Shown: positions 25,283-35,110, counted from the stretch's first letter. The stretch: DNA of 64,000 nucleotides from Zoogloeaceae bacterium G21618-S1 (GCA_027214125.1 JAPWHF010000008.1:1-64000); one strand, 5' to 3'. The notes: a model not told the origin generated them from the sequence alone. Made by a program: numbers and translations.

Positions 25283-25594
25283 CTATCGAATCGTCACGCT
25301 ATCGCTGCGCCGATCGCCCCGGTTGTCGCGCCACGAAACGCTCACCGTCTCGCCCGGCGCGCCGCCAGCAAACGAAAACACCAGATACGGGTCACGCGAC
25401 ACCGACGGCCCGAAGCGCGCCTGCAAGACCACACGATCATTGTGCAGCACTGTCAGGTCGGTGATGTAGTGCGCTGCCACCAATGCGCCGTCGGGCAAAC
25501 GCCGTCGCCCGGTTTCCATCGGATGCGTGGCCATCAGACGCACTTGCGTTACGCCTTCTGCCACCGTGGCCCGGATTCTTGCCGGATCGCTCAT
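25283..25594 (-). CDS. soxZ: Sulfur carrier subunit SoxZ
   Basis: A 103-residue immunoglobulin-fold protein matching SoxZ: IRATVAEGVTQVRLMATHPME, GALVAAHYITDLTVLHND, FGPSVSRDPYLVFSFAGG and VSWRDNRGDRRSDS. With SoxY it forms the periplasmic carrier that holds sulfur intermediates of thiosulfate/sulfide oxidation. It follows soxY after 20 bases. No signal peptide: it is co-exported with SoxY by Tat. Confidence 0.94.
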   Translation of the reverse strand: MSDPARIRATVAEGVTQVRLMATHPMETGRRRLPDGALVAAHYITDLTVLHNDRVVLQARFGPSVSRDPYLVFSFAGGAPGETVSVSWRDNRGDRRSDSVTIR

Positions 25595-25614
25595 TGCGCT
25601 GTCCTCATTGGCGA

Positions 25615-26070
25615 TCAGCCGCAGCCGCCCTGAACAATCTTGATTTCGCGCTGTGCCAGGAAAAAGCCGCCTTCCGCATCCACCACCGCAATCACATGAC
25701 TGGTCTTTGCCATCTTGATTCGGGTTTGAAGCCGGGGTGACGTCCCTTCGGGCAGATCAAATATTGCCGCCAGCGTGGTCGGGTTCTGGTCGACCAGCAG
25801 CGCCATCTGTCGCGTGCCCGGCAGACGGGAGGCCACCTCAACCGACACCATCGCACCGTTCTCGACAATCTCCGCCGCGACAATCTCAATCGCCTCGCTC
25901 GCATGCGCGCCCGCTGCGCCGAGGGCCTGCATTACCGCGTCCACGCCATGGATCGAAAACACCGGCGATATCGTCGCAGCCGACACCGGCAATACACCGG
26001 CCGCTGCGAGCCAGGCAAACACGCCCGCGCTCCCGCCCGTCTTGAGTGCTGCCCGCCGTGAGTGATCCAT
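25615..26070 (-). CDS. soxY: Sulfur carrier subunit SoxY
   Basis: A 151-residue protein with a twin-arginine leader (SRRAALKTGG ... then a hydrophobic stretch to residue 32) and the C-terminal swinging arm VQGGCG, whose cysteine carries the sulfur substrate (family motif GGCGG, here ending one glycine earlier). The start at 26070 has AGGAG upstream. It heads a soxYZ pair divergent from fccAB; soxAX, soxB and soxCD are not in the window, so here it may serve as acceptor for sulfur from sulfide oxidation or work with a sox set elsewhere. Confidence 0.93.
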   Translation of the reverse strand: MDHSRRAALKTGGSAGVFAWLAAAGVLPVSAATISPVFSIHGVDAVMQALGAAGAHASEAIEIVAAEIVENGAMVSVEVASRLPGTRQMALLVDQNPTTLAAIFDLPEGTSPRLQTRIKMAKTSHVIAVVDAEGGFFLAQREIKIVQGGCG

Positions 26071-26184
26071 GCCATCTCCTGCGCCAAATTGCTGTTCATT
26101 CGCAGCGTATCGTGCCATAGCCCGCGCCAGCGCGACGTCAACCGGTATCATGTGGGCCATTCGTTCCGGAAGCGGGAGACCGAC

Positions 26185-26505
26185 TTGAAGCTGATACGGC
26201 CACTGATTTTCCTCTGGCTGGGCACCATGGCACCAGCCATTCACGCCGGCGGCATGGCCATCGATGCCGGTCGCACACTCGCCGCCACCTGCGCCAATTG
26301 CCACGGTACAGACGGACACAGCGTCGGCGGCACCGAAAGCCTCGCCGGCGTCCCGCGCGACACGCTGCTGCGCAAACTGGCCGCCTTCAGCCGCGGAGAA
26401 AAACCCGCCACCATCATGCATCAGATCGCCAAGGGCTACACGCCCGAACAGCTCACGCTGATCGCCGAACATTTTGCCGCCCAGCGCACCCACACAGGAC
26501 ACTGA
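26185..26505 (+). CDS. fccA: Small c-type cytochrome, FccA-like subunit of flavocytochrome c
   Basis: A 106-residue exported monoheme cytochrome: signal peptide (KLIRPLIFLWLGTMAPAIHA), heme motif CANCH, and distal methionine likely in TIMHQIAKGYTPEQL. I choose TTG at 26185 because GGGAG is 6 bases upstream and it yields a compact signal peptide; the frame runs on upstream to a GTG at 26062 that would overlap soxY. Four bases separate it from fccB, forming the heme/flavin pair of a sulfide dehydrogenase. Confidence 0.87.
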   Translation: MKLIRPLIFLWLGTMAPAIHAGGMAIDAGRTLAATCANCHGTDGHSVGGTESLAGVPRDTLLRKLAAFSRGEKPATIMHQIAKGYTPEQLTLIAEHFAAQRTHTGH

Positions 26506-26509
26506 GGCC

Positions 26510-27769
26510 ATGACCAATCGACGCCACTTCCTCGCCGCCATGGGCGCTGCCGCCCTGGCCGGTTGTGCCCAGCTTGGCAAGTCCGCCCGCAACGCCCACG
26601 TGGTCGTGGTTGGCGGTGGCTTTGGCGGCGCTGCCGCAGCCAAATATCTGCGCCTGTGGAGCGACGGCCGGGTGAGGGTCACACTGGTTGAACGCAATGC
26701 CCAATTCATCTCCTGCCCGATGTCGAACCTCGTCATCGGCGGCGCGCAGACCATGGCGCATATCACACACGACTACAGCGGACTACGCGACCACCACGGT
26801 GTGCGCGTGATCCAGGACACCGTCACAGCCATCGATCCGTCTGCGCGCGAGCTGCGTCTGGCCAGTGGTGAGCGCCTGCACTACGACCGCCTGCTGCTCT
26901 CCCCCGGTATCGACTTCATGCCCGAGAGCATCGAAGGTCTGGCCGGGCACGAAGACGAGATTCCCCACGCCTGGAAGGCCGGCCCGCAAACCGCGCTGCT
27001 GCACCGCCAACTGGCCGCCATGCCCGACGGTGGCGTCTTTGCCATCCACATTCCCAAAGCGCCCTTCCGCTGCCCGCCCGGGCCCTACGAGCGCGCCAGC
27101 CTGGTGGCCGACTACTGCCGTCGCCACAAGCCGCGCGCCAAGGTGCTGGTGCTCGACGCCAACGCCGACATCCAGTCCAAAAAAGGGCTGTTTCTGGCAG
27201 CCTGGGGCGACCGATACCAGGGCATGATCGAATACCGGCCGAACAACCAACTGCTTGGCGTCGATGCACGCACACGCACCGCGAAACTGGAATTCAACGA
27301 CGTCAAGGCCGACGTGCTCAACGTAATCCCGCCACAGCGCGCCGGCAAGGTGGTCGACCTCATCGGCAGCCGTCTGGTCAATGATCGCTGGGTGTCGGTG
27401 GACTGGCTGAGCACCGAGGTGAGCGATGTGCCGAATGTTCACGTCATCGGTGACGCGACGCTGTCCGCGCCGCGCATGCCCAAGTCTGGCACCATGGCCA
27501 ACCAGCAGGCCAAGGTGGCAGCGGCGGCCATCCTGCACCTGCTCGCCGACTTGCCACCCAATCCCTCACCGGTGGTGATGAACACCTGCTACAGCTACGT
27601 CGGCAGCGACAGCGCCATGCATGTCGCCTCGGTACATCGCTTCGACACCGCAGAGCACACCTTCTTGCCGGTCGAAGGTGCGGGAGGTTTGTCGGCCGTC
27701 GCCAGCCCGGCCGAAGCCACGGCGGCGCAGGCCTGGGCGCACAACATCTGGGCCGATACGCTGAACTAA
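26510..27769 (+). CDS. fccB: Flavocytochrome c sulfide dehydrogenase flavoprotein subunit FccB
   Basis: A 419-residue FAD protein with Tat leader (TNRRHFLAAMGAAALAGC), dinucleotide fold HVVVVGGGFGGAAAAKYL, and the two redox cysteines in QFISCPMSN and PFRCPPGPYE that form the active-site disulfide near the flavin. The C-terminal part has the FCSD-specific NTCYSYVG segment. It oxidises sulfide to sulfur or polysulfide in the periplasm, passing electrons to FccA. The gene ends 3 bases into the convergent Nudix gene. Confidence 0.94.
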   Translation: MTNRRHFLAAMGAAALAGCAQLGKSARNAHVVVVGGGFGGAAAAKYLRLWSDGRVRVTLVERNAQFISCPMSNLVIGGAQTMAHITHDYSGLRDHHGVRVIQDTVTAIDPSARELRLASGERLHYDRLLLSPGIDFMPESIEGLAGHEDEIPHAWKAGPQTALLHRQLAAMPDGGVFAIHIPKAPFRCPPGPYERASLVADYCRRHKPRAKVLVLDANADIQSKKGLFLAAWGDRYQGMIEYRPNNQLLGVDARTRTAKLEFNDVKADVLNVIPPQRAGKVVDLIGSRLVNDRWVSVDWLSTEVSDVPNVHVIGDATLSAPRMPKSGTMANQQAKVAAAAILHLLADLPPNPSPVVMNTCYSYVGSDSAMHVASVHRFDTAEHTFLPVEGAGGLSAVASPAEATAAQAWAHNIWADTLN

Positions 27770-28254
27770 GGGGTTTGGGCGGACGCCGCTGGACACATTG
27801 AATCGTCCGCCATCGACGCCGGCCAGCCCTGCTCAATCACCCACGGCTCGTCCTGTGAGCAGCCGAGCACATCACGAATGTAAGCCACGGTGTTGTTGGG
27901 CAAGGCCACAGGCGAAAACCAGCCCAGCGCGTCGCACTTGTCGGGCTCGGCCAGGCGTGGCTCACCCAGCCAATGGCGAGCGCGCAAAAAGAAATCAATG
28001 CGATTGGTGTCCGAGAGGCGGTGCACCACACCAACCAGGTCCAGATCGGCCACCGCCAGACGCACATCCAGCTCCTCCGCCATCTCGCGGATCGCGGCCA
28101 TGCGAATCGACTCACCCGGCTCCACATGCCCACCCGGCAAACTGAACAACCCGTCGAAGAACCCCGTGTTGGCACGACGCATCAAGAGCACCGCCCCCCC
28201 ACGCGGCAATATCACATGCACCCCGGTGGGGATGCCCGCGACCGCTGCGATCAT
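27766..28254 (-). CDS. Nudix hydrolase
   Basis: A 162-residue Nudix protein with a complete box: [22 protein letters not shown] (G-x5-E-x7-RE-x2-EE), positions about 41-62, coordinating Mg2+. Substrate is not predictable; the MutT/ADP-ribose groups are both possible. The start overlaps the dut stop (ATGA), so it is co-translated with dUTPase, hinting at nucleotide pool cleaning. Its stop overlaps fccB tail-to-tail. Confidence 0.9.
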   Translation of the reverse strand: MIAAVAGIPTGVHVILPRGGAVLLMRRANTGFFDGLFSLPGGHVEPGESIRMAAIREMAEELDVRLAVADLDLVGVVHRLSDTNRIDFFLRARHWLGEPRLAEPDKCDALGWFSPVALPNNTVAYIRDVLGCSQDEPWVIEQGWPASMADDSMCPAASAQTP

Positions 28255-28700
28255 TTCGAGCCGGTGCTACCGAAGCCGCCAGCACCGCGCGTCGACGCTT
28301 CGAACTGCTCCACCACGTTGAACGTCGCCTGCACCACGGGCACCACGACGAGTTGCGCGATTCGCTCCATCGGCTCGATCTTGAATGCCACCTTGCCGCG
28401 GTTCCAGGCCGACACAAAGATCTGGCCCTGGTAGTCCGAATCGATCAGCCCGACGAGGTTGCCAAGCACGATGCCGTGCTTGTGGCCCAGCCCGGAGCGC
28501 GGCAGGATCATCGCCGCCAGACCCGTATCATCCAGGTGAATCGCCATGCCGGTCGGCACCAGCATTGTGTCGCCAGGCAGCAAGTTCAGCGGCGCATCGA
28601 TACACGCGCGCAGGTCCAGCCCGGCCGCCCCCGGCGTGGCGTAGGCAGGCGGATGGGTCTTGAGTCGCTCGTCGAGCAAGATGACATCGATCGGGTGCAT
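28251..28700 (-). CDS. dut: dUTP diphosphatase
   Basis: A 149-residue trimeric dUTPase with all five motifs: AGLDLRA (1), [10 protein letters not shown] (2), [11 protein letters not shown] (3, catalytic Asp), [11 protein letters not shown] (4) and the C-terminal [10 protein letters not shown] (5). It hydrolyses dUTP to dUMP. The location between coaBC and a nudix gene is the usual betaproteobacterial order. Confidence 0.97.
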   Translation of the reverse strand: MHPIDVILLDERLKTHPPAYATPGAAGLDLRACIDAPLNLLPGDTMLVPTGMAIHLDDTGLAAMILPRSGLGHKHGIVLGNLVGLIDSDYQGQIFVSAWNRGKVAFKIEPMERIAQLVVVPVVQATFNVVEQFEASTRGAGGFGSTGSK

Positions 28701-28718
28701 AGAACTTCCTCGGTAAAT

Positions 28719-29909
28719 TCATGGTGCCGCCAGCAGGTCAGCCAGATGCTTGACGATGCTGCGGGCGAGATTGTCCTTGGCAGCGCGCGGCACCGGGTGG
28801 CGGCCCGCCTCGTCGTAGATCACCACTTGGTTGTCGTCCTGGCCGAGCCCGTCCTGCACCAGATTGCCCACCACCATCGGCAGCCGTTTATTGCGCCGCT
28901 TGCCCTCGGCATAGGTATCCAGATCGCGGCTCTCGGCAGCAAAGCCGACGCAGAACGGCGGATTCGGTCGCGCGGCGACCTCGGCGAGGATATCGGGGTT
29001 GGGCGTCAGCGCAATGCTCATCGCCTCGCCGGACTTCTTGATTTTGTGTTCGGCAGGAGTCGCAGGCCGGTAGTCGGCCACCGCTGCAACGCCAATGAAC
29101 ACGTCCGCATCGTCGACCTCGACCGTCACCGCGTCGCGCATCGCCAGTGCCGACTGTACGCTGACCCGCGTCACCCCATAAGGCACCGGCAAGGCGACCG
29201 GCCCGCTCACCAGCACCACCTCGGCGCCCGCCTGGGCGCAGGCACGCGCAAGCGCGTAACCCATCTTGCCAGAACTGCTATTGGTAATGCCGCGCACCGG
29301 GTCGATGGCTTCGAAGGTCGGGCCCGCGGTCAGCACCACTTTGCGCCCCGCCAGGCGCTTCGCTTCAAAATGGCTGATCACCGCTTCACACAAGACCTCG
29401 GGTTCGAGCATGCGACCCAGCCCGGTCTCACCGCAGGCCTGTTCGCCCTCGTCCGGCCCCAGCACCACCACCCCATCGTCGAGCAACTGCCGCGCATTGC
29501 GCTGCGTGGCCGGGTGTTGCCACATCTGGCGGTTCATCGCCGGCGCGATCATCAAGTCGCAATCTCGCGCCAAACACAGCGTCGTCAGCAGATCATCGCA
29601 GCGCCCCTGCGCCAGACGGGCCATGAAATCCGCCGTGGCCGGCGCCACGATGATGCCGTCGGCGTCGCGTGTCAGGTCGATGTGCGCCATGTTGTTGCCC
29701 ATGCGCGGGTCCCACAGGTCCGTCCAGACCGGATGCCCGCTCAAGGCCTGAAAGGTCACCGCCGTCACAAAATGCGCTCCCCCCTCGCTGAGCACGACAT
29801 GCACGCTGGCGCCCGCCTTGACCATCAAACGCGTCAACTCGGCCGCCTTATAGGCCGCCACGCCCCCGGTCACACCAAGAATAATTTTTCTGCCCTTCAG
29901 TTCGATCAT
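28719..29909 (-). CDS. coaBC: Bifunctional phosphopantothenoylcysteine decarboxylase / phosphopantothenate-cysteine ligase
   Basis: A 396-residue Dfp protein. CoaC half: KIILGVTGGVAAYKAAEL, active-site His in NNMAHIDLTRD, and the PAMNRQMW clamp with Asn. CoaB half from about residue 185: VLTAGPTFEAIDPVRGITN, SSGKMGYALA, and the lysine-rich KIKKSGEAMSIAL. It makes phosphopantetheine for CoA and ACP. ATG at 29909 taken; a GTG at 29918 is in frame. Divergent from radC with a 52-base gap. Confidence 0.96.
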   Translation of the reverse strand: MIELKGRKIILGVTGGVAAYKAAELTRLMVKAGASVHVVLSEGGAHFVTAVTFQALSGHPVWTDLWDPRMGNNMAHIDLTRDADGIIVAPATADFMARLAQGRCDDLLTTLCLARDCDLMIAPAMNRQMWQHPATQRNARQLLDDGVVVLGPDEGEQACGETGLGRMLEPEVLCEAVISHFEAKRLAGRKVVLTAGPTFEAIDPVRGITNSSSGKMGYALARACAQAGAEVVLVSGPVALPVPYGVTRVSVQSALAMRDAVTVEVDDADVFIGVAAVADYRPATPAEHKIKKSGEAMSIALTPNPDILAEVAARPNPPFCVGFAAESRDLDTYAEGKRRNKRLPMVVGNLVQDGLGQDDNQVVIYDEAGRHPVPRAAKDNLARSIVKHLADLLAAP

Positions 29910-29961
29910 GACATTCACATATACTGAGCGCTGATTTCAGCCTGATCGAGGATTGTACTGC

Positions 29962-30636
29962 ATGGCCATCACCGATTGGCCCGCCGGCGAACGCCCGCGG
30001 GAAAAGCTCATCGAGCGCGGCCCCGCTGCCCTCTCCGACGCCGAACTTCTGGCCATATTCTTGCGCGTCGGTGTCCGGGGCAAAAGCGCGGTCGACCTTG
30101 CGCGTGACCTCATTACCCATTTCGGCACACTGTCGGGGCTGTGCCACGCTACGCGTGATGCCTTTGCGGCCTTTCCCGGCATGGGCCTGGCCAAATACGC
30201 CCAGCTTCAAGCCATCATGGAAATCGCCCGGCGCGCGCTGGCCGAAGACATGGTCGAAGGCGACATCCTGGGGGCACCGGAGGCCGTCAAGCGCTGGCTA
30301 CGCCTCCACCTCGGCGCCCTGCCCCATGAAGTTTTCATGGTTTTGCTGCTCGACGCACAGAACCGACTCATCCTTTCCGAGACACTTTTCCGCGGCACAC
30401 TCACACAAACGAGCGTATATCCGCGAGAAGTCGTAAAATTCGCGCTGACGCACAATGCTGCAGCGGTGATCCTGGCTCACAACCACCCCTCCGGCAATGC
30501 AATCCCTAGCGCCGCAGACCAATCCCTGACACGGGATTTGCGCAGCGCGCTGGCATTGATCGACGTCCGTGTGCTCGATCATTTTGTCGTCACACAAGCA
30601 CAGATCACGTCGTTTGCTGAAAGCGGACTGCTTTAG
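29962..30636 (+). CDS. radC: RadC/JAB-domain protein
   Basis: A 224-residue RadC family protein: N-terminal helix-hairpin-helix region ([20 protein letters not shown] start, [17 protein letters not shown]) and C-terminal JAB/MPN metalloprotease-like domain with [14 protein letters not shown] (HxHPSG ... D zinc motif). The molecular role is unresolved; the old DNA-repair name is not well supported. Located in the conserved coaBC-radC-rpmB-rpmG neighbourhood. Confidence 0.93.
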   Translation: MAITDWPAGERPREKLIERGPAALSDAELLAIFLRVGVRGKSAVDLARDLITHFGTLSGLCHATRDAFAAFPGMGLAKYAQLQAIMEIARRALAEDMVEGDILGAPEAVKRWLRLHLGALPHEVFMVLLLDAQNRLILSETLFRGTLTQTSVYPREVVKFALTHNAAAVILAHNHPSGNAIPSAADQSLTRDLRSALALIDVRVLDHFVVTQAQITSFAESGLL

Positions 30637-30660
30637 TTTTCTCTTTTTGAAAACAAGTCC

Positions 30661-30690
30661 TTGAACTCTCAGCCCTGAGTGTTGTACACT
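30661..30690 (+). promoter_or_regulatory. Probable promoter of rpmB-rpmG
   Basis: TTGAAC (30661-30666) and TACACT (30685-30690) are 18 bases apart, upstream of rpmB by about 40 bases. Confidence 0.5.
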
Positions 30691-30729
30691 CGGCGGCTTT
30701 TCGAAATCCGATTTCCCTGGAGCACAACC

Positions 30730-30966
30730 ATGGCTCGCGTTTGCCAAGTGACCGGTAAGGCACCGATGGTGGGTAACAATGTTTCCCACGCCCAAAACAA
30801 GTCCAAGCGTCGCTTTCTGCCGAACTTGCAGTACCGCAAGTTCTGGAGCGAAGCTGAAAACCGCTGGATTCGCATGCGCGTCTCGAGCGCCGGCCTGCGC
30901 ACCATCGACAAGAAAGGCGTCGATGTGGTCGTGGCCGATCTGCGCGCCGCTGGCGCAAAAATCTAA
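30730..30966 (+). CDS. rpmB: 50S ribosomal protein L28
   Basis: A 78-residue L28: [34 protein letters not shown], and [14 protein letters not shown]. Binds 23S rRNA in the large subunit. The zinc-type Cys pairs seen in some L28 are absent, a C-minus form. TGGAGC precedes the ATG. Operon with rpmG, 25 bases downstream. Confidence 0.98.
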   Translation: MARVCQVTGKAPMVGNNVSHAQNKSKRRFLPNLQYRKFWSEAENRWIRMRVSSAGLRTIDKKGVDVVVADLRAAGAKI

Positions 30967-30991
30967 CCCCCCTCACTAGACGGAGACTGAC

Positions 30992-31159
30992 ATGGCCAAA
31001 GGCGGTCGCGAAAAAATCAAGCTCGAGTCCAGTGCGGGCACGGGACACTTTTACACCACCAACAAGAACAAGCGCACGATGCCCGAGAAGCTGGAATTGA
31101 AGAAATTCGATCCGGTGGTTCGCAAGCACGTGATGTACAAGGAAACCAAGCTGAAGTAA
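30992..31159 (+). CDS. rpmG: 50S ribosomal protein L33
   Basis: A 55-residue L33 ([20 protein letters not shown] ... MYKETKLK), cysteine-free C-minus type. GGAGA lies 7 bases before the ATG. Ends the rpmB-rpmG operon at a strong terminator. Confidence 0.98.
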   Translation: MAKGGREKIKLESSAGTGHFYTTNKNKRTMPEKLELKKFDPVVRKHVMYKETKLK

Positions 31160-31198
31160 TTGCCTCAGCTGCCGGGTTCGCCCAGCCGGTTTCGATCG

Positions 31199-31227
31199 AA
31201 GGCCCGCTCATAGCGGGCCTTTGCTTT
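31199..31227 (+). terminator. Terminator of rpmB-rpmG
   Basis: AAGGCCCGCT/AGCGGGCCTT 10-bp stem with CAT loop, followed by TGCTTTT, 40 bases after rpmG. Confidence 0.88.
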
Positions 31228-31315
31228 TACGACGCTGCCTTTGTTGCTCAGCGAGCATCGCACAAGAAAAGCGCGGAAACAGGCGTCGCGGGCGGGTAGG
31301 ACGTAGTGAGCGGGC

Positions 31316-31345
31316 GAAAAAAAAGCTGCCCGAAGGCAGCTTTTT
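31316..31345 (-). terminator. Terminator of the cold-shock gene
   Basis: AAAAAGCTGCC, loop CGAA, GGCAGCTTTTT; on the minus strand it continues into a T run. It is 25 bases past the csp stop. Confidence 0.9.
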
Positions 31346-31369
31346 CTAACGCATTCTGCCTAAGCAGAA

Positions 31370-31573
31370 TTAGCCACGCTGGATGTTCGAGGCTTGCTTG
31401 CCCTTCGGACCCTGCGTCACTTCGAAAGTGACTTTGTCACCTTCTTTGAGCGATTTAAAACCGTTCATGTTGATGGCGGAGAAGTGCGCGAACAGATCTT
31501 CGCTGCCGTCATCAGGAGTAATAAAACCAAAACCTTTGGCGTCGTTGAACCACTTAACAGTACCAGTTGCCAT
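31370..31573 (-). CDS. cspA: Cold-shock domain protein CspA family
   Basis: A 67-residue OB-fold protein with both RNA-binding motifs, KGFGFIT (RNP1) and DLFAHFSAI (RNP2). Acts as RNA chaperone/antiterminator. It is monocistronic with its own promoter, a leader of about 110 bases and a terminator; long leaders of csp mRNAs often act as thermosensors. Confidence 0.97.
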   Translation of the reverse strand: MATGTVKWFNDAKGFGFITPDDGSEDLFAHFSAINMNGFKSLKEGDKVTFEVTQGPKGKQASNIQRG

Positions 31574-31945
31574 GTTGCCTATTTCCTCGCGATTACATCA
31601 ATGATACGCCCGAGAATCGAGCCGATCCCTCTGGTCAATCGAAGGGTCGGTGTTCTGAAACCGCCAATCGACGCGAAAGGTACGGTTCAGCTTTTACCGG
31701 CATGAGCATTTGTCGTCAAGGATTTCCTGAAGTCATTTTTGACGTATTGCAACAATATTGTACAAATCAGCCAGGACGCCTCTTTTTAAAACACTGCAAC
31801 CCATTGTTTTACAACAAACATATCAAAAAAACGTCCCGGATCGCGGCGCAGCAGAAAATTTGCGTTTTTTTTACCACAAAACATACTTCACGGCCCGATG
31901 TCACGCCAGCTTGCCATCGCCCTAGGCTTCATTAGAATGGCTTCC
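31574..31945. promoter_or_regulatory. Divergent spacer between cspA and clpS
   Basis: The 372-base spacer holds no gene. Near cspA lies its untranslated leader (31574 to about 31684) and, at 31719-31691 on the minus strand, TTGACG-N17-TAAAAG, a good sigma-70 promoter. The clpS side (31720-31890) is strongly AT-rich, with a palindrome ACAATATTGT at 31752-31761 and long A/T runs suitable for UP elements or nucleoid proteins. Confidence 0.55.
31691..31719 (-). promoter_or_regulatory. cspA promoter
   Basis: On the minus strand TTGACG (31719-31714), a 17-base spacer, and TAAAAG (31696-31691). The predicted start near 31684 gives a 5' leader of about 110 bases, in keeping with cold-shock genes. 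Confidence 0.55.
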
Positions 31946-32254
31946 ATGGCAGTCAGGAAACAAGACGATTCTTTGCTGGAGGCGGAAAACACGCGAGTTG
32001 GCCCGCCACGCATGTACAAAGTACTTTTACTGAACGACGATTTCACGCCCATGGATTTTGTCGTCAGTGTGCTGCAACGTTTTTTTGCGCTAGACCGCGA
32101 ACGCGCGACTCGTGTCATGCTCCAAGTTCATACGGAAGGGCGTGGCGTATGCGGGACGTTTCCGAAAGACATCGCCGCAACGAAGGTTGAGCAAGTCATC
32201 GCTCATGCCCGGCAACACCAACATCCGTTGGCCTGTGTGATGGAGGAGAACTGA
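31946..32254 (+). CDS. clpS: ClpS adaptor protein
   Basis: A 102-residue N-end-rule adaptor: [20 protein letters not shown] (N-degron pocket with the DD of LLNDD), VLQRFF and [16 protein letters not shown]. It delivers proteins with aromatic/Leu N-termini to ClpAP. ATG at 31946 chosen (MAVRKQDD); another ATG at 31937 is in frame. ClpA starts 2 bases after the stop. Confidence 0.95.
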   Translation: MAVRKQDDSLLEAENTRVGPPRMYKVLLLNDDFTPMDFVVSVLQRFFALDRERATRVMLQVHTEGRGVCGTFPKDIAATKVEQVIAHARQHQHPLACVMEEN

Positions 32255-32256
32255 GA

Positions 32257-34533
32257 ATGATTGCGCAAGAACTGGAAGTCAGCCTTCACATGGCCTTCGT
32301 CGAGGCGCGCCAGAAACGGCACGAGTTCATTACCGTGGAGCATCTGCTCCTCGCCTTGCTCGACAATCCCTCGGCCGCCGAAGTGCTTCGGGCCTGCTCG
32401 GCCAACATCGAGACGCTGCGGCGTGAATTGACTGATTTCATCAGCGAGCACACGCCAACTGTCGAGGGCGACGAGGACATCGACACCCAGCCTACGCTCG
32501 GGTTTCAACGCGTCATCCAGCGCGCGATCCTTCACGTACAGTCCTCTGGCAAGAAAGAGGTTACCGGCGCGAATGTGCTCGTGGCCATCTTCGGCGAGAA
32601 GGAATCGCATGCGGTGTACTTCCTGCAGCGTCAGGAGGTGTCGCGTCTGGATGTGGTGAACTTCATTTCGCACGGCATCGCCAAAGGCGCCCACGGCAAT
32701 GCGCCGGAAGCGCCCAAGGGCAACGATGCAGAACCGGAATCGCCTGAAGGCGAAGGCGCTCAACCTGGCGGCGCACTCGAGAGCTTCACTCAGAACCTCA
32801 ACCAACAAGCCCTGATGGGCAAGATTGACCCGCTGATCGGTCGCGACAAGGAAATCGAGCGCGTCATCCAGACACTCTGCCGCCGTCGCAAGAACAATCC
32901 GCTGCTGGTCGGTGAGGCCGGCGTCGGCAAAACCGCGATCGCCGAGGGTTTGGCGCGTCGCGTAGTCGAAGGACGGATCCCGGACGTGCTGATCGACGCC
33001 CAGGTCTACGCACTCGACATGGGCGCCCTGCTCGCCGGCACCAAGTATCGGGGCGACTTCGAGCAGCGCCTCAAGGCCGTTCTCAAGCAGTTGCTCGAAA
33101 ACGAGCACTCAATTCTGTTTATCGACGAAATCCACACCTTGATCGGTGCCGGCGCAGCCTCTGGCGGCACGCTCGACGCGTCCAATCTGCTCAAGCCGGC
33201 ACTGTCGTCGGGTCAGCTCAAGTGCATCGGAGCGACGACGTACACCGAGTTCCGTCAGATCTTCGAAAAGGATCACGCGCTGTCGCGGCGCTTCCAGAAG
33301 ATTGATGTGCCCGAGCCGTCGATTGCCGAAACGGTCGAGATTCTTAAAGGGCTCAAGAGTCGCTTTGAAGAACATCACAAGGTGCGCTACTCGTCGGCAG
33401 CACTGGCCTCAGCGGCCGAACTGTCGGCCAAGTACATCAATGACCGTCACCTGCCCGACAAGGCCATCGACGTCATCGACGAGGCCGGCGCTGCGCAACG
33501 CATCCTGCCCAAGTCCAAACAGCGCAAGACCATCGGCAAGGGCGAGGTCGAGGAAATCGTGGCCAAGATCGCCCGCATCCCGCCGCGCACGGTTTCCAAC
33601 GACGACAAGGCCGCACTCAAGACGCTTGATCGCGATCTCAAGAACGTCGTGTTCGGCCAGGATCCGGCGATTGACGCCCTGGCCAAAGCCATCAAGATGT
33701 CGCGCTCGGGGCTAGGCAGTCCGGGGCGGCCGATCGGCAGCTTCCTGTTCAGCGGCCCCACCGGCGTCGGCAAGACCGAAGTTGCACGCCAGCTGGCCTA
33801 TACGCTAGGCATTGAGCTTGAGCGCTTCGACATGTCCGAATACATGGAACGCCATGCGGTCAGCCGGCTCATCGGCGCCCCGCCGGGCTATGTCGGCTTC
33901 GACCAGGGCGGTCTGCTCACCGAGGCCATCACCAAGAAGCCGCATTGCGTGCTCTTGCTCGACGAGATCGAAAAGGCGCATCCGGATGTCTTCAATATCC
34001 TGCTGCAGGTCATGGATCACGGCACACTGACCGACAACAACGGTCGCCAGGCAGACTTCCGCAACGTGATCATCATCATGACCACCAACGCGGGCGCCGA
34101 AGCCATGCAAAAAACGGTAATGGGCTTTGCGGCCAAACGCGAAAGCGGCGACGAGATGGCCGACCTCAAGCGCATGTTCTCGCCCGAGTTCCGCAACCGT
34201 CTCGACGCCTCGATTTCGTTCCGGGCGCTGGACAACACCATCATCCTGCGTGTGGTCGACAAGTTCCTCACGCAACTCGAAGCACAGCTGCACGAGAAAA
34301 AGGTCGAAGCCACTTTCACTGACAAGCTGCGCACCTGGCTGGCGGCCGAGGGATTCGATCCGCTGATGGGCGCGCGGCCCATGGCCCGCCTGATCCAAGA
34401 CACCATTCGGTCCGCACTGGCCGACGAATTGCTGTTTGGCCGACTGGCCAACGGCGGCCGGGTCACCATCGATCTGGACGACGAGGAAAAAGTGGTGCTG
34501 TCGCTGGACGAGGCGCTGGCCCCAACACATTGA
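32257..34533 (+). CDS. clpA: ATP-dependent Clp protease ATP-binding subunit ClpA
   Basis: A 758-residue AAA+ unfoldase: N-domain (1-145), D1 with Walker [14 protein letters not shown] and Walker [14 protein letters not shown]2 with [13 protein letters not shown] and [16 protein letters not shown], and the ClpP-contacting IGL-type loop region near [10 protein letters not shown]. An acidic Pro/Glu/Gly linker ([17 protein letters not shown], around residues 150-167) follows the N-domain. It threads substrates into ClpP, encoded elsewhere. Standard clpS-clpA operon. Confidence 0.97.
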   Translation: MIAQELEVSLHMAFVEARQKRHEFITVEHLLLALLDNPSAAEVLRACSANIETLRRELTDFISEHTPTVEGDEDIDTQPTLGFQRVIQRAILHVQSSGKKEVTGANVLVAIFGEKESHAVYFLQRQEVSRLDVVNFISHGIAKGAHGNAPEAPKGNDAEPESPEGEGAQPGGALESFTQNLNQQALMGKIDPLIGRDKEIERVIQTLCRRRKNNPLLVGEAGVGKTAIAEGLARRVVEGRIPDVLIDAQVYALDMGALLAGTKYRGDFEQRLKAVLKQLLENEHSILFIDEIHTLIGAGAASGGTLDASNLLKPALSSGQLKCIGATTYTEFRQIFEKDHALSRRFQKIDVPEPSIAETVEILKGLKSRFEEHHKVRYSSAALASAAELSAKYINDRHLPDKAIDVIDEAGAAQRILPKSKQRKTIGKGEVEEIVAKIARIPPRTVSNDDKAALKTLDRDLKNVVFGQDPAIDALAKAIKMSRSGLGSPGRPIGSFLFSGPTGVGKTEVARQLAYTLGIELERFDMSEYMERHAVSRLIGAPPGYVGFDQGGLLTEAITKKPHCVLLLDEIEKAHPDVFNILLQVMDHGTLTDNNGRQADFRNVIIIMTTNAGAEAMQKTVMGFAAKRESGDEMADLKRMFSPEFRNRLDASISFRALDNTIILRVVDKFLTQLEAQLHEKKVEATFTDKLRTWLAAEGFDPLMGARPMARLIQDTIRSALADELLFGRLANGGRVTIDLDDEEKVVLSLDEALAPTH

Positions 34534-34551
34534 TCCGTGTCACACGGCATC

Positions 34552-34579
34552 GGGCGGCTCGCTGAGCCGCCCTTTTTTT
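34552..34579 (+). terminator. Terminator of clpSA
   Basis: GGGCGGCTC, loop GCT, GAGCCGCCC and seven T, 18 bases after clpA. Confidence 0.95.
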
Positions 34580-34630
34580 ATCAGCGATTGCTACACTGCC
34601 GGCCACTTCACTCGCCGAGGAGATGTCACC

Positions 34631-35110
34631 ATGAGTTTTCAGAATGCTGATTTGTGCGATCAGTTTGACGCCGAAGTCCGCGTTGTCGCGCCGATGTTCC
34701 GCAGCTTTGGCGGCACACCCACCTTTTCGGGCCCGATCACCACACTGAAGGTCTTTGAGGACAACAGCCTGGTCCGCAGCGCGCTCGAGAACACCGGCAA
34801 CGGTCGGGTACTGGTTATCGACGGCGGTGGGTCGATGCGCTGCGCCATGGTCGGCGACCAGCTGGCCGTGCTGGCCGTCAACAATGGCTGGGCAGGCATC
34901 GTCGTTTACGGCTGCATTCGCGACTCGAAGGCAATCTCGCACATGCCCGTCGGCGTCTTCGCACTGGGGACGCATCCGCGCAAGAGCGTCAAGAAGGGCG
35001 TTGGCGATGTGGACATTCCCGTCACATTCGGCGGCGTCACCTTTACGCCGGGCGAAATGTTGTATGCCGACGAAGACGGCGTGCTCGTCTCGGGCCGCGC
35101 GCTGACCTGA
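34631..35110 (+). CDS. rraA: RraA-family protein (RNase E regulator / HMG-type aldolase)
   Basis: A 159-residue RraA-like protein: [20 protein letters not shown], the phosphate/anion loop [18 protein letters not shown], and [14 protein letters not shown]. The family spans RNase E inhibitors and 4-hydroxy-4-methyl-2-oxoglutarate/oxaloacetate aldolases; the GD...(x20)...R.D catalytic pattern is present (GDQLA, IRDS), so metal-dependent aldolase/decarboxylase activity is plausible. GAGGAG precedes ATG 34631. Monocistronic between clpA and aceA. Confidence 0.88.
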   Translation: MSFQNADLCDQFDAEVRVVAPMFRSFGGTPTFSGPITTLKVFEDNSLVRSALENTGNGRVLVIDGGGSMRCAMVGDQLAVLAVNNGWAGIVVYGCIRDSKAISHMPVGVFALGTHPRKSVKKGVGDVDIPVTFGGVTFTPGEMLYADEDGVLVSGRALT

